DNA of 64,000 nucleotides from an uncultured Bacteroidia bacterium (GTDB lineage: Bacteria; Bacteroidota; Bacteroidia; Bacteroidales; Prolixibacteraceae): assembly GCA_903902325.1 (NCBI GenBank), contig CAIUUO010000123.1:1-64000 (forward strand). Direction: 5' to 3'. This document shows positions 63,618 through 64,000 of the stretch, piece by piece. A program made the translations under genes and the position numbers. Position 1 is the stretch's first letter, and each line of letters opens with the position of its first letter. A model generated the notes under the pieces. That model was not told the DNA's origin, ran no database searches, and was given only the letters and a program-made list of their open reading frames with translations.

Positions 63618-64000
63618 CTATTCAAAACCATTCCACGACACAAGCTGATCCATCGTTTTTCTTTTCTTTTCAGGAATTGAACCAGGGAGCGGATATCCGA
63701 TTGGAATCATAGCCATGGGTTCCAGATTAGAGGAAAGATTGAATATTTCGGCACATTTTTCAGTGTTAAAGTGACAGATCCAGCAGGTGCCCAATCCTGC
63801 TTCAGTGGCAGCAAGCATCAGGTGGTCAATGGCAATAGCAACATCAATGTCCGTATAATCCTTGTCGTCAGTCGGACGACGCCAGCCTTTATCATGATCG
63901 CCGATCGCGACAATGCAGACAGGTGCCGACCTGAACCAGTCGCGGTGGTAACAACCATGAAGCTGATTCAAAAGAGCAGGATCAGTGACAATCACAAATT
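63618..64000 (-). CDS. Nitroreductase-family protein (partial, N-terminus outside window)
   Basis: FMN-dependent oxidoreductase of the nitroreductase fold. 127 residues visible; the frame stays open to the window edge, so the start is outside. Features include DIDVAIAIDHLMLAATEAGLGTCWIC, the usual FMN- and dimer-contacting helix, and the C-terminal stretch MAMIPIGYPLPG. Substrate unknown. It converges with the carbon-nitrogen hydrolase gene. Confidence 0.88.
   Translation of the reverse strand, partial: FVIVTDPALLNQLHGCYHRDWFRSAPVCIVAIGDHDKGWRRPTDDKDYTDIDVAIAIDHLMLAATEAGLGTCWICHFNTEKCAEIFNLSSNLEPMAMIPIGYPLPGSIPEKKRKTMDQLVSWNGFE

Overview
The window comes from a member of the Bacteroidota. 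Evidence: a SusC/SusD pair, a type IX secretion sorting domain on a secreted beta-helix protein, many PQQ-type propeller proteins, moderate GC content, and almost no Shine-Dalgarno sites. No rRNA, tRNA, CRISPR array, intact insertion sequence or phage gene was seen. Nearly all genes from 1 to 53444 lie on the minus strand, so transcription there runs from high to low coordinates.

Layout. (1) 1-3862: a SusC/SusD glycan uptake pair; SusD runs off the left edge. (2) 4219-9535: a glycosyltransferase, an ABC ATPase and a large FtsX-type permease. (3) 9778-25046: a redox-propeller locus. It encodes five PQQ-like beta-propeller proteins, one NHL-type propeller, a NapH/NosR-like membrane Fe-S protein, a Tat-exported polyferredoxin, a 68-residue Tat-type protein with four regularly spaced cysteines, a NuoE-NuoF-ferredoxin fusion and a flavoprotein with three kinds of Fe-S domain. 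No hydrogenase, cytochrome c or terminal reductase is present. I know of no named system with this content, and it is my main candidate for an undescribed system: electrons from NAD(P)H or quinol would pass through Fe-S proteins to the periplasmic face, where the propellers sit.

(4) 25382-53444: one long, tightly packed minus-strand cluster for a surface polysaccharide. It has an initiating sugar transferase, a Wzc-like protein, a short TolC-like protein, flippase, polymerase, five further glycosyltransferases or transferases, and UDP-glucuronate and UDP-xylose synthesis. Inside it lie two NRPS genes (three adenylation domains, two thioesterases), a phosphopantetheinyl transferase, a secreted beta-helix protein, two receiver proteins, a pseudo-receiver and an HPt protein. 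The product may be a peptide-decorated polysaccharide or a glycopeptide. (5) 54523-58399, plus strand: an esterase and a GH78 rhamnosidase. (6) 58424-64000: an MBL-fold gene broken by one in-frame stop, mutS2, an acyltransferase, a carbon-nitrogen hydrolase and a partial nitroreductase.

A second theme is a set of short tandem repeats that start at, or contain, the stop codons of many genes outside the polysaccharide cluster. Each gap has its own repeat word, usually with a period that is not a multiple of three. They are nearly absent from the 28-kb polysaccharide/NRPS block. At 58372-58450 a perfect 28-bp inverted repeat gives two unrelated convergent genes the same C-terminal tail.
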